Assembly (NCBI GenBank): GCA_038277395.1
Contig: CM076193.1
Location: 174,260,711-174,324,710, forward strand
Origin: Dryocosmus kuriphilus
Taxonomy: Eukaryota > Arthropoda > Insecta > Hymenoptera > Cynipidae
Direction of reading: 5' to 3'
DNA length: 64,000 nt
How positions within the stretch are numbered: the first letter of the stretch is position 1; each line of letters opens with the position of its first letter. Under the pieces are notes generated by a model. The model worked only from the letters and a program-made list of their open reading frames with translations, was not told where the DNA came from and ran no database searches. A program made the position numbers and the translations under genes. This document shows positions 12,248 to 21,761 of the stretch, piece by piece.

Positions 12248-12415
12248 CAGGGGCGAATCCAGAATATTTTTTCGGGTGGGCGATATTAAATATGTTTACA
12301 AAGGGTGATGAATAAAGTTAACTTGTATCTAAACAATGTAATAATGTTTTCACTTAATACACATCATTTGGGGGTTCGATCACCACAATCGCCCCACCCC
12401 CCTTATCTGCCACTG
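12248..12415. mobile_element. hAT-type MITE, 168 bp, perfect 8-bp TSD
   Basis: Left end caggggcgaatccagaatat, right end in complement cagtggcagataaggggggt; both continue into a G-rich ..gggcga.. stretch. The 8-bp duplication aaaagcag lies at 12240-12247 and again at 12416-12423. There is no coding capacity. The ends differ from those of the 9-kb hAT around it, so another hAT must have moved it. Confidence 0.88.
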
Positions 12416-12423
12416 AAAAGCAG

Positions 12424-13525
12424 TAACTCAACAAAATCTGAAAGTTACCGTTGGAACCTCGTCTGAAATTTTTGAAGACAAATTACTTATCTGTATTAAT
12501 GAAATAATTAATTAATTTATAATAATTTATTAATTGTGAAAACTAACAATAATTTTTAATTAAAATCATAGGTTTTTATTTTTCATTTCCAGATTCTCGA
12601 AAGATATGCCATTAGTAGAATTTATTTTCACCAACTATATACTTTATTTTGCGCAGTTTAAGGTTTTCTCTTAGAGTATATTTCCTTTACACTTATAAAA
12701 TATATGTCTTATATTTCCATTAAAAACAACATATATAATTCAAACTAACAATGTCCCATGTAATGGAAACCATTTCAAATTGATAGATAATTTAAATTTT
12801 ATATATAGTATATTCATATATTACTAGAATATAAAAATAAGACTAAAATTAATAACATGATAAAACTAGCTACTATTATGCACATATATACTTAAAAGAA
12901 ATTGAACAAATTGGCAATTTTAACGTTTGAATTTTTTGCGCGATTCTGATATGCAATATATTAGAAGATACCTTGATTAATACTTTTACCTATATTTTAT
13001 TTATTTAGTCATTTACAGTTGTCTAATGAATAGTAGATGCGCATATCATTAATGTTAATATTTTAATACAATAATATTCTACAAAATAATAATATTCTAA
13101 TTATAATAATATAATAATAATAATAATATTAATTATATTAATAATATAATATAATAATATAATAAAAATATAATTATATTAATAATATTAATAATATTCT
13201 AATACTTTTATAAATAAATTTTCTAATTTCGAAAGTCCTGTGGATGCTTTTTAATTTTTTCGGTGTATTATTTATATAAATTTAACTTAAACCGTTTAAA
13301 ACTCCAGTACAATTATTTAAAGTTATGTAATATTCATATTAATATTATATATTTAATTATATGATTTATTACTTCTATTATAATACAATCGAATTTATTT
13401 ACAAAATTATAATAAAATTAATGATATTACATATACAATCTATAATTGTATAGATATCCTTGCAAAATCGCCATTATATGTATACAGTATATGTACCAAA
13501 TAGTCATTAGACAAGCGTTAGTAAA
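12424..13525. other. AT-rich tract with TAATA repeats
   Basis: Extremely AT-rich. The core 13080-13200 is a low-complexity run of aataat/taatata units. No frame, terminal repeat or promoter is recognisable. Confidence 0.5.
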
Positions 13526-13533
13526 TAAATTAA

Positions 13534-13973
13534 CAGGGTTGAAAATAATTAATTACAACTGTAATTACATTACTAGATTAATTAATAATTACATAGAAAG
13601 ATTCTAATTGTACTAAAATTAATTAATGATTACAAGAGGGAAATTTTAACTATTTTAAAAATAATTAATAATTACAAAAGAAAATTGTAATTTTACGCGA
13701 AATAATTAAAAATCATAATATACAATAGATTTACTCAATTTAGTCTTGATCATAATATGACCGAATACGAAATTAACGTAACATTCTTCTTACCTATAAA
13801 TACACAAATAAACTGTCGTTCCGTATAAACCAAAATAAAAAAATTGCTTAATTAATTATTTCGATCATAATTACAATTTTTCGTGTGTAATTATTAATTA
13901 CTTCAAGCATAACTACAATTTTTTCTTTGTAATTGTAATTAAAAATGGATAATTAATCATTTTTGCAACCCTG
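13534..13973. mobile_element. MITE with CAGGGTTG ends, likely hAT
   Basis: Ends are cagggttgaaaataattaat and, in complement, cagggttgcaaaaatgatta. The 8-bp flanks taaattaa (13526-13533) and taagttaa (13974-13981) agree at seven of eight positions; the inner 3 bases taa also match, so a 3-bp Harbinger-type duplication is the alternative. The interior is made of diverged aattaattaca/tgtaattatt units that can fold back extensively. Confidence 0.68.
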
Positions 13974-14282
13974 TAAGTTAATGAAGTATACGTAATAGTA
14001 TAATAAGTTACGGAGTTAATATACTGATATTTTGGAAAAAATATTCGCAGACACGAGACATTAAATCATTAAAAGCAATTTCGCTCAAATTCCGGTCAAG
14101 GTTTATTATAATATAATGTAATATTATTATTATAAATAATTACATATCAAATAGCACATATTTTTATTAAAATATCAATATTATTTATATACTATTTTAC
14201 ACCTGGAAAAATCATTATTTCAAAATCTACAAATTATTTAAGAATCGCGCGAAACATTCAAAAATCATTAAAATCAGTAAAT

Positions 14283-14284
<2 letters not shown>

Positions 14285-14357
<73 letters not shown>
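14285..14357. repeat. (AT)n microsatellite
   Basis: About 36 uninterrupted AT dinucleotides inside the right part of the hAT element. Confidence 0.97.
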
Positions 14358-14360
<3 letters not shown>

Positions 14361-14689
14361 ATTACTATAATTAACATTAAGAATATATATTATATGTCCA
14401 TATACATTTATTAATATTAATATTCTACATCTGATAAAACATAACCTCGAAATCCACCCAGATCAGAAATTATAGGCGAAATCAAATATCTCCCAATTTC
14501 TTCAATTTCACTTTTTCTAATTTGGTGGGGATATAAATAGAACCGTCGAAGTTTCCCGACCGGCAATCGTGCACCTTCGAGTTTTCAGATTCAGAAGGGG
14601 AGAAGTTACCACCACTCTTTTCACACGGACATCGACGTGCAATAGTGTGCGAGGATTCGCGTGTCCAATCTAGGATCACTGGCGCATTA

Positions 14690-15140
14690 TCGTTGTTTCG
14701 GAACAAACTTCTCTGACACACGTCTCATGCCCAAAATATCCACTAAAATTGCTTGGCACGAGCCAAACGAGATGCCGACATCGTCAGAAACTTCTCTAAT
14801 GGTAATTCGACGATTCGACAACACTATTCTCTTCACTTCTTCAACTTTTTCATCAGTTCTTGATGTGCTGGGACGTCCAGGGCGAGCTTCGTCATTAACA
14901 TCTCCTCGGCCTTCCCGAAAGAGCTTGTACCACTTAAAAACATGTTTTTCTACTCAGAGTACACTCACCGTATATCACTGTCAACATTTAAAGTGTTTTG
15001 GAGCACTTAATTCCATTTTTTACACAAAATTGGATGCAAATTCTTTGGTCCATTTTTTTCGATAGCAGAAAATCGCTAAGCACGCAAAATACTTCTAACC
15101 TTTATGCCTTTTACAAACAAACAAAGAATGCTACATAGCT
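14690..15140 (-). pseudogene. Mariner transposase, N-terminal half
   Basis: In complement, the sequence after 14690 encodes the mariner linker and DNA-binding region seen at 47799-48244: a GDVNDEARPGRPSTS-type block near 14870, a VEEVKRIVLSNRRITIREV-type block near 14800, and the helix-turn-helix start near 15050. The first-catalytic-aspartate region is absent because of the older deletion. Frameshifts are present. It pairs with 5514-5724. Confidence 0.7.
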
Positions 15141-15364
15141 GAAACTGTGCACATATGCTTGGGATAAATGTATCAACATAAGAAGAAAAGAAAACGAATA
15201 TCGACTGTACGCATCCCGCGAAATTCAAAAAGTCACCTTACTTTTTGATCCACCTCGTATATCCTTTTTCGTTATTTTGGCCGCTGTGAATATTAGTATG
15301 AAGTCAGTTTCCTTTTGAAGGTCTTTTATGTGAATTGCAAATAGCAAAAAGTATGTATAAACAT

Positions 15365-15855
15365 ATTTTTTTATTCAAATGTCGCAAGTGTGTTTCAAAG
15401 TTTAGGCTACAGTGCGGGCTTTCGTCAGGAACTTTGATATTGGTTTTATAAATAAGGTATGAATATGGTAATCCAAAGGTTAGAAAGTTAGCATTAATAA
15501 AAACTGATTCAATAATTCGTCTTTTGTAAGTATTATTCTCTCCAGATTAGAGTTTAATATCATTAAAGTCAAATTGAACAAACAGGCAGAACCGCAAGAG
15601 CACAGTGATACACCAGTGTTTAAATTTATTATTTGCGAATCCCTTTTGTGTTGAAAAGTTCCCGTTTTTAGTATTTCACGAACTAAGACCATATAAACTT
15701 TGTTGCAACCTTTACATTTGAATATATAAATAACTCCAAGTAAATTGTCGCCAATCGTTTGAAGTTCCACTTTCCTTTATTACAATCTAAGCATTGTACT
15801 TTCTAAACATCATTAGCAATTTTTTATCGACATCTACTGACTATTACAATGAACA
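15365..15855 (-). mobile_element. Penelope-like element, 3' end with GIY-YIG domain
   Basis: The minus-strand frame 15770-15480 reads LLGVIYIFKCKGCNKVYMV, the N-terminal part of the GIY-YIG endonuclease typical of Penelope-like retroelements; the YIG triad is YMV here. It is followed by NTGVSLCSCGS..FN. The downstream untranslated part (in complement: gttcctgacgaaagcccgca ... gacatttgaataaaa) is shared with 36735-37213. The reverse transcriptase part is missing, as expected for 5' truncation. Confidence 0.75.
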
Positions 15856-15928
15856 TGTAATGAAAACAACGTTTTTTTAATTAATCTATGGTAACTATTT
15901 ACTTTCTGGCTTACCAGATTCTTACCTT

Positions 15929-15931
<3 letters not shown>

Positions 15932-15969
<38 letters not shown>
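15932..15969. repeat. (TA)n microsatellite, left flank of DD41D
   Basis: The TA run continues on the other side of the transposon at 19240-19296, so the DD41D element inserted into one TA microsatellite. Confidence 0.93.
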
Positions 15970-15972
<3 letters not shown>

Positions 15973-16282
15973 GGTGAGTCATTTTTTAATTTAGCCAGAT
16001 GGTGACCTTGCCCTTGACCTTGAGGTCAAGGATCAATGTCATTTGAAGGTCATCTTACGATTTCTGAATAGAAACCCCTATTTTTTACTTCAGATTCTGA
16101 AAGAGCGAGAAATTTTTGCGTTGAGATATGTGCCCATGTTTAGAGGTAAAATTGACGCGTATGGGTCAAAATTCCTGCTAAAAGAGTCAGCATTGAGGTG
16201 GGAGAACCTGGGCCGGGGGTCGTTTTGTGAAAATAAACCTTTACAACATTTGTTCGGTTTGTTGGAGGTTACATTGTTATGA

Positions 16283-16457
16283 CCTTGGATTTGACCTTCA
16301 CCCATACGTTCAAGGTCATTTCAAGGTCAATTTTACGTCTTATTCATAATTCAAAACAATACAGAATTTTTAAGAGTAATTCTGGTAAGAATCAACTGCT
16401 TCAGAACTTGTGAGCTTCTAATGACCTTGAACGTATGGGTGAAGGTCAAATCCAAGG
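16283..16457. repeat. Perfect 37-bp inverted repeat with AGGTCA motifs
   Basis: Bases 16283-16319 and 16421-16457 are exact reverse complements (ccttggatttgaccttcacc ... ), separated by 101 bp. Part of the same phrase recurs at 18464-18490. The repeat and the surrounding arm contain many copies of tcaaggtca / tgacctt. It may be a transposase-binding or transcription-factor site cluster, or a foldback remnant. Confidence 0.85.
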
Positions 16458-17121
16458 TTCTAAAAATAAATGGCGAAATAGTTAATAATAGACAAATTTG
16501 AAAATCTTCTTGGGGTTAGCTATGTCTTTTAAATGGTAAACTCCCTAGTCAATTTATAAAGACCTTAAAATTAACCTTTATTTATTTCTTTAAGGGTGTA
16601 TCAGACCAATGTATTTTTTAAATACAGTTCTATTGACATCGATAGTAATAAATGTATCAACATTTCTTGTATTGTTATTAATTATTAATAAATTTTAACT
16701 ATTCAAAATTGGTTGCAACTCGATGACAAGTCTGCTAAATTAATGATTCTACATATTAAGTACTCATATAAATTGCTGCGAGCAAACATACAAAGAAATA
16801 AGACAGAAAAAATTAAGTACATAAAAATACAGTTGTCGAATGAAAAATGTATTACTTCAGGAAAATTGTTTAGAAAGTAATCAAAGCACGGTTGGCTGTC
16901 ATTTCTAAAATTTGAAGAACGCTGTCGCAACTACTTTTGTTTAAATTACGTTAGTGTTCATAGACATTGTTAGCGTTAGTTAGTGGTTGTGTTCATGGAC
17001 ATTGTATTAATATTCTTATTTTTCGGTAATCGCTATACGCTACTATTCAGTTTTTAACATTTTTTTACGATATTTATCTTTCTTGATTAGCATTCGTCTG
17101 TTTTAAGAATAGCTCATAAAC
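16458..17121. other. DD41D 5' untranslated region
   Basis: AT-rich sequence between the left arm and the transposase start. No second gene is visible. The transposase promoter should lie here; a tataaat-like tract near 16760 is not specific enough to call. Confidence 0.4.
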
Positions 17122-18180
17122 ATGGCTGACTATGCCCCAACAGAGATAGTTGACATGTTGTTGATTTTAGGAGAATGTCATGGTAATTATCGTGCAGCAT
17201 CAAGACTACACGGAATTCGGTACCCACAAAGGCATCATCCTAGTCACGTTACCATCCGTGCACTTGAACTAAGAGCTCGAAATGGACATCTACGAAGAAC
17301 TCGAGAAAGACATGAGGATGATGATAGGGATGTTAACGTTTTAGTTGTCTTAGGATTCGTTCACCTAAATCCTCATATCAGTAGCCGACAATTAGAGAGA
17401 TAAACAGGAATACCTCAGAGAACAGTTATCAGAATTTTGCGAAGAAATAGATATCATGCCTATCATATTACTTTAACGCAAGCATTAACTCCTAGTGGTA
17501 TGAGGAACAGGATAATTTTCTGTCAATGGGCTCTTCAAATGATCTTACAGTATCCGAATTTTTTAAATTATATCCTTTTCTCTGATGAAGCTACATTTCA
17601 TAATACTGGTGAGTTGAATCGTCATAACTGCCACTACTGGTCTGATCAGAATCCTCACTGGTACAGACCAGTGGATAATCAACATCGATGGAGTGTAAAT
17701 GTTTGGTGTGGAACAATTAATGGTTATCTCATCGGGCCATTCTTTTTCGAAGCAAATGTAAATTCATATGTCTTTTTAGAATCCCTAAGGGATCATCTTC
17801 CACTTCTACCTCAAGATGTGGATCTTGAAACTAGACGCAGAATGTGGATACAACTTGATGGTGCACCAGCACATTATGCTCGAATTGTGCGAGCATTTTT
17901 AAATGCTCACTACCGAGATAGATGGATTGGAAGAGCTGCTCCAGTTAGTTGGCCTCCAAGATCAACTGACTTAACTTCTCTAGATTTTTTTCTTTGCGGA
18001 TACCTAAAAAATACTGTGTATGCCGAAGCACCCACAACACGGGAGGATATGATGCAAAGGATTAGAGTTGAGTGTACAGAAATTCCTAGAGAAGTCTTAC
18101 TGCCTACAGTTGAAAGTTTTGAACAGAGGCTCAGGCAGTGCCTTGAAGTAAAGGGTAATAACTTCGAGCAAAACCTATAA
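17122..18180 (+). pseudogene. DD41D transposase, single in-frame stop
   Basis: The ATG at 17122 opens a 352-codon frame ending at 18178-18180, interrupted only by TAA at 17401-17403. The N-terminal part (MADYAPTEIVDMLLILGEC ... SHVTIRALEL) is the helix-turn-helix region found in many insect Tc1/mariner relatives. The catalytic core shows the first Asp in FSDEATFHN, the second in QLDGAPAHYA and the third in STDLTSLDFFLCGYLK. Counting from the second to the third gives 41 residues in between, hence DD41D. Downstream of the stop the frame is clean. AATAAA overlaps the end (18180). The codon reads as a simple one-base change from a glutamate codon, so the copy is probably young. Confidence 0.9.
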
Positions 18181-18214
18181 TAAATGATTTCTTTTGATTG
18201 TCTCATCATTAATT

Positions 18215-18382
18215 GTGAGAGGCAAGGGGACTCACGTTAATAAAGCACCAAGGATCGTAAGAGGCAAGGCGACGCACGTTAAAAAAGCACCCCGGATCGT
18301 GAGAGGCAAGGGGACTCACGTTAATAAAGCACCACGGATCGTGAGAGGCAAGGGACTCACGTTAATAAAGCACCCCAAAGGG
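18215..18382 (+). repeat. 42-bp tandem repeat, four units
   Basis: Units start at 18215, 18257, 18299 and 18341. Each reads gtgagaggcaaggggactca, then cgttaataaagcacc and a ggatc junction; the second unit has several changes and the last lacks one base. It sits just after the transposase stop. Two related monomers occur inverted in the hAT at 8962-9088. Confidence 0.93.
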
Positions 18383-18841
18383 AGTAGAGCTTACTACGTC
18401 CTCGTCGTTACTCCTGGGTTACGCTAAAAGTAGGAGCTATCATTTAAAAAACATACATGTATGGGAGAAGGTCAAATCCAAGGTCATAACAATGTAACCT
18501 CCAACAAATCGAACAACTGTTGTAATGGTTTATTTTCACAAAACGACCCCCGGCCCAGGTTTTCCCACCTCAATGCTAAATCCTTTAGCAGGAATTTTGT
18601 CCTATACGCGTCAATTTTACCTCTAAACATGGGCACATACCACAACGTAAAATTTCTCGCTCTTTCAGAATCTGAAGAAAAAAATAGGGTTTCTATTCAA
18701 AAAACGAAAGATGGCCTTCAAATGACATTGATCCTTGACCTCAAGGTCAAGGGCAAGGTCACCATCTGTTGGCCCCCTCTGTAACCTACAATTTTTGTCC
18801 TAAACATTTTTCTCCTACCCTTATGGTTAACGAAATAATTG

Positions 18842-19196
18842 GAATGGAATGGAAGCTTCTAATGTGTCCCCTGAGGGTTTACATTGTTTTTTGTATTTCT
18901 CCACTATTCCTTTGCACACGCCCCACACACATACTTCGGTGGAGGGAGGGAGACCTACAGTTTAAGGTGGGTTCCGAACTACCAAGGACAACGGCTTAAA
19001 GTACTTAGAGAACCTTTTTCTCTAGAGGTACCGGCGCCACGATTTAACGGAGATGAACAACTCCCTTGCTAGGCAAGTGTTCACCGCGTGTGCCGCCGAG
19101 GTTCTTCCAGAGTGTGAGGCGGGAATCGAACCCGCAATCCGAAGGAGAGGGTCTAAAGGCCTACACGCCTTAGCCCCCACGACCATCGTCCCACTC
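18842..19196 (-). mobile_element. tRNA-derived SINE with 15-bp TSD
   Basis: The duplication ttaacgaaataattg flanks the insertion exactly (18827-18841 and 19197-19211). Read on the minus strand it starts with a tRNA-like head: an A-box-like gatggtcgtgggggctaagg near 19188-19170, a long variable-arm type middle, and a B box ggttcgattcccgcc at 19121-19134. The body of about 265 bp ends in the short pentamer tail (attcc)n. The acceptor stem pairs poorly, so it is not a functional tRNA; the class II shape suggests a leucine or serine tRNA ancestor. Confidence 0.88.
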
Positions 19197-19236
19197 TTAA
19201 CGAAATAATTGATTGGTTAAATTAAAATGACTCACC

Positions 19237-19239
<3 letters not shown>

Positions 19240-19296
<57 letters not shown>
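19240..19296. repeat. (AT)n microsatellite, right flank of DD41D
   Basis: Continuation of the TA tract interrupted by the transposon. Confidence 0.95.
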
Positions 19297-19299
<3 letters not shown>

Positions 19300-19429
19300 C
19301 ACCCACGACTTTCGGGGCCCTTAATAATTCAATAAATAAATATTATTATTTTTATCTTACGATCTGATATAATTAAGGATTCTTTCGAGAGCAGGAATAA
19401 AATATGTTTTCATTTATAACAACACATCA

Positions 19430-20180
19430 AAATTTTATTCAATAATAGTCAAACTAAACTAATCTCAACTACACAGTTGTCCCTATTCTTTTTATTTGGT
19501 GACAGTGCAAATTAAATCGTAGGTCTTTTACTATTCTAATTCTTATGTTCCCTGATAATTATTATTTGTTTTAATTTTATCTGTTAATTCATAACATTTC
19601 TATGATCTCGGTTCGACCACTGTTTTAAGTGTATGAGCCTTTTTTATTCAGGCAGGGATTTTTTTAGAATCTTCCCTTAATCAGCGGAGTTCTATCCTTT
19701 ACTAATATCATAAAATATATTCTGAGTCAGCATTATACTCCTTAAATTTATATCTAATAGTAGGCCAATCGGAGTTTTCTTTATTTCTTTATTATAATCA
19801 AGTAACTTTAAAGAAAAGATCCTAGATTACGTTCAATATTTGATAATATAAGAATCATTCCCCAGAAAGAAGAGATACTATTATTACCATCTTCAATAAA
19901 TAATCTCACCTTTTTGCAGCTCTAAGATTCAATCGAAGAAGTGAATCCCTCTTGCAGATGAAAATTGTACCTCCTATTAAAAAGCAATAATATTTCTGCA
20001 ATTGTATCCTAGTTGCTTAACTAGAGAAATGCATCAGCTTGAGAGATAAGTGATCAACCTCCTATTCCACGTCGATACTCTTTTATAATAAATTTTCCTT
20101 GTTAGGATAATTTAACAGACACCCAAAATGCATCCGGAATAGAGATAAAAGTTAAACTTTCTATTACATCAAGATACCCT
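19430..20180 (+). repeat. Dispersed repeat, copy A (~740 bp)
   Basis: Similar over its whole length to the complement of 35975-36710. Shared landmarks are ctaatctcaac, tttttattca.gcagggatt, gcagctctaagattcaat..aagaagtgaatcc, ggataatttaac and atgcatccgga. No coding frame is common to the two copies. It could be an LTR or an untranslated region of a retroelement; the primer-binding-site-like sequence at 20806 lies downstream. Confidence 0.75.
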
Positions 20181-20805
20181 TTCGTCGATCAATGTCTAGT
20201 GATTCACTTCACGAGATGTATCTCTATTAGAGATAAAATGTGAACCTTTTAATCCAAGGCAATAACCTCTCTTAGTTTGAAACACTATGACACTTCCTGG
20301 AGAGCGCATTTCATTTTCCAGGAAGTAACGTGTGCTAGTAGAGAATACATAGTGCAACACCTTCAAGGGATTATTCAGACTCCTAGACACTCTTCCAGAA
20401 GGAGAGATTTTAAATGCCGTTCTGTATCCTTAGTTAATTCCCTAGCTAAGAATTACAAGAGACTAGGAAGAGCTCCTAGATTTGGGCTAGTTTAAGAGCT
20501 GCAGGCTCCCGCGATGGAGTGTGACTTGGTACATGGTACACGCCACATTGTTTCCCCCTTTCCTCACAAGAGACTGATTTGATTGGAAGCGGTGATCTGC
20601 TCTTTGTGCGTCTGTCTCTCTTTATGTAACCTATCACCGACGCCGTCGTTAGCGTAGTTCTTAGCTCATCGAGTTTTCAAGTCGCAGCCAAGGATTTGAA
20701 TCCTCTGTCCGGAGTCAAAATTTACTGACACTCACTCCTGCAATCACCAACACTCGACAGTCACTCTTCCTCTTCCCTTCCCCATTATAGCATTCCCACT
20801 ATATT
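20181..20805. other. Unassigned, possibly LTR sequence
   Basis: Non-coding DNA leading to the LTR-like end cccactata just before the primer-binding-site-like sequence. A start of the form tgtgacttggtacatggtac occurs at 20519. No second LTR was found. Confidence 0.3.
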
Positions 20806-20823
20806 TGGCGCCCAACGTGCGGT
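20806..20823 (+). other. LTR-retrotransposon primer binding site (tRNA-Lys type)
   Basis: tggcgcccaacgtgcggt matches the complement of the 3' end of eukaryotic tRNA-Lys(CUU), including its CCA, at the first 14 bases and most of the rest. This is the primer binding site of many Gypsy-type elements. It suggests that an LTR ends just to the left; gag/pol do not follow, so the element is a remnant. Confidence 0.55.
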
Positions 20824-20829
20824 GCCAAG

Positions 20830-21450
20830 TTTGCGATGGGATTCGCATACTGGGGATCAGATTAAGGAATTGGAGCGTCGAAAGATTTGGATGGGGTCGA
20901 GATGAATGCATAATATGTCATATAATAAAGAGGGTTTATTGTTTATCTTACTAAGAAGTGCCACAGATCTGCTGTCCTCAAGCGATGGAAAATGTCGCGT
21001 GTTACCCGAGAAGCAGCTGATATAACAGCCTGCAGATGCGACGTCATAGTGACGTCCATGTGTAGATGTTGAGTGGGTAGCAGACTGCATTTCAATTGGT
21101 AAGATAGACAAAACTGAGAGGTGTTGAAGGTCGGAGCGGTTACAGAGAGGCTGATACGGGTCTGGACAGTAGACGACTCGGAAGCGTCCATTCCGCACTC
21201 TCTACCAGGGTCCAAAATGACGCAGCCGGTCGAGGCGAGTGGGGATTATTACAACTTCGTTATAAACGCCATCTCTTTTTTTCTCTCCTCTGCACATAAT
21301 TGATGTGTTGCATCTTGCGCGTTCACGACTGTCCTTAATACAAGGCCGCAATCCAGCTCACCGGCACCTTTGCCGGACGCGTTGCCTATTTATAGGGTTC
21401 TACATCTAATCCGAACCATGGACCATGGAATTAATTTTTTACCTTGAAAC
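20830..21450. other. Unassigned, GC-richer non-coding stretch
   Basis: Minus-strand frames at 20857-21215 have no recognisable domain. The complement carries a TATA-like ctataaatagg near 21393 and aataaa near 20940, so it may be LTR sequence in the minus orientation, but the ends are not defined. Confidence 0.3.
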
Positions 21451-21454
21451 CAGC

Positions 21455-21760
21455 ACATGAATCGTGTAAAGTTCAGAACGATTCTTGACGAGATGACGAC
21501 TATAGTTTGTATATGTACGTGAAATACTTCATAGATTCAATACTCAGTTTCTCCTCTAATAAGTAAAAGTGAGAGTCGTTCATGCTGTGGCCTCATCTTT
21601 GACGTTTTCCTTTAATACTATAGATAAATAGGAGCATGTAATATATTTATAATTTTGGGTTTGCTTTTAACTTTCGACGAACAACCATTGGTCCCATTTA
21701 GTTTGCATTCTATCCCAATTGCTTTTTTTCTCAACTATATATGAATTAATTGTGTTAAGT
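21455..21760 (+). repeat. Dispersed ~310-bp repeat, copy A
   Basis: Matches the complement of 56990-57310. Landmarks are gtgtaaagttcagaacgatt, acgtgaaatacttcat, gtcgttcatgctgtgg and tttgcattctatcc. No coding frame is shared. Confidence 0.72.
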
Positions 21761-21761
21761 C

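Larger units (their letters stand above)
5725..14681 (-). mobile_element. Large hAT transposon with 8-bp target duplications
   Basis: The left end cagtgatcccagatcggac (5725) and the right end, whose complement reads cagtgatcctagattggac (14681), form inverted repeats of about 150-170 bp (to ~5895 and from ~14530). The 8-bp duplication gcgcatta flanks them exactly (5717-5724 and 14682-14689) and belongs to the mariner host sequence. CAG ends and an 8-bp duplication are diagnostic of hAT elements. Inside is a BED-finger hAT transposase on the minus strand (9289-11257), an unassigned ORF (7168-7689), two 38-bp repeats shared with the DD41D element, and later MITE insertions. At 9 kb it is long for hAT, partly from nested insertions. 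Confidence 0.85.
5356..15257 (-). mobile_element. Deleted mariner split by a hAT insertion
   Basis: Left end cgacgtgtgatcaaaaatta follows TA at 5354-5355. The right end, taaggtgactttttgaatc-type text in complement, closes at 15257 before TA at 15258-15259. These ends match each other and those of the mariner at 47167. The left part (5356-5724) is the C-terminal coding half and the right part (14690-15257) is the N-terminal half, both on the minus strand. Together they make only about 0.94 kb. By comparison with 47167-48408, roughly 0.3 kb between the catalytic region and the N-terminal half had been lost, so it was already non-autonomous. The hAT element then inserted at the sequence gcgcatta. 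Confidence 0.85.
15970..19239 (+). mobile_element. DD41D (rosa-type) Tc1/mariner transposon
   Basis: Ends cagggtgagtcattttttaa and, in complement, cagggtgagtcattttaatt; TA flanks both sides. The inverted ends extend far inward: 15986-16335 pairs with the complement of 18455-18780, so each arm is over 300 bp. Between them lie a nearly intact transposase frame (17122-18180), a perfect 37-bp inverted repeat (16283-16457), a 42-bp tandem array (18215-18382) and, in the right arm, a later SINE (18842-19196). Without the SINE and one duplication the element is about 2.9 kb. Confidence 0.9.

Noticed and set aside
5356..15257. A single 10-kb mariner-derived composite transposon carrying cargo
   Set aside because: The gcgcatta duplication and CAG ends show that the middle is a separate hAT insertion.
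18215..18382. Regular short repeats resembling a CRISPR array
   Set aside because: Units are contiguous 42-bp tandem copies without unique spacers, in a eukaryotic transposon.
19105..19196. A functional tRNA gene on the minus strand
   Set aside because: A and B boxes are present but the acceptor stem does not pair, and the sequence lies inside a SINE with a target duplication.
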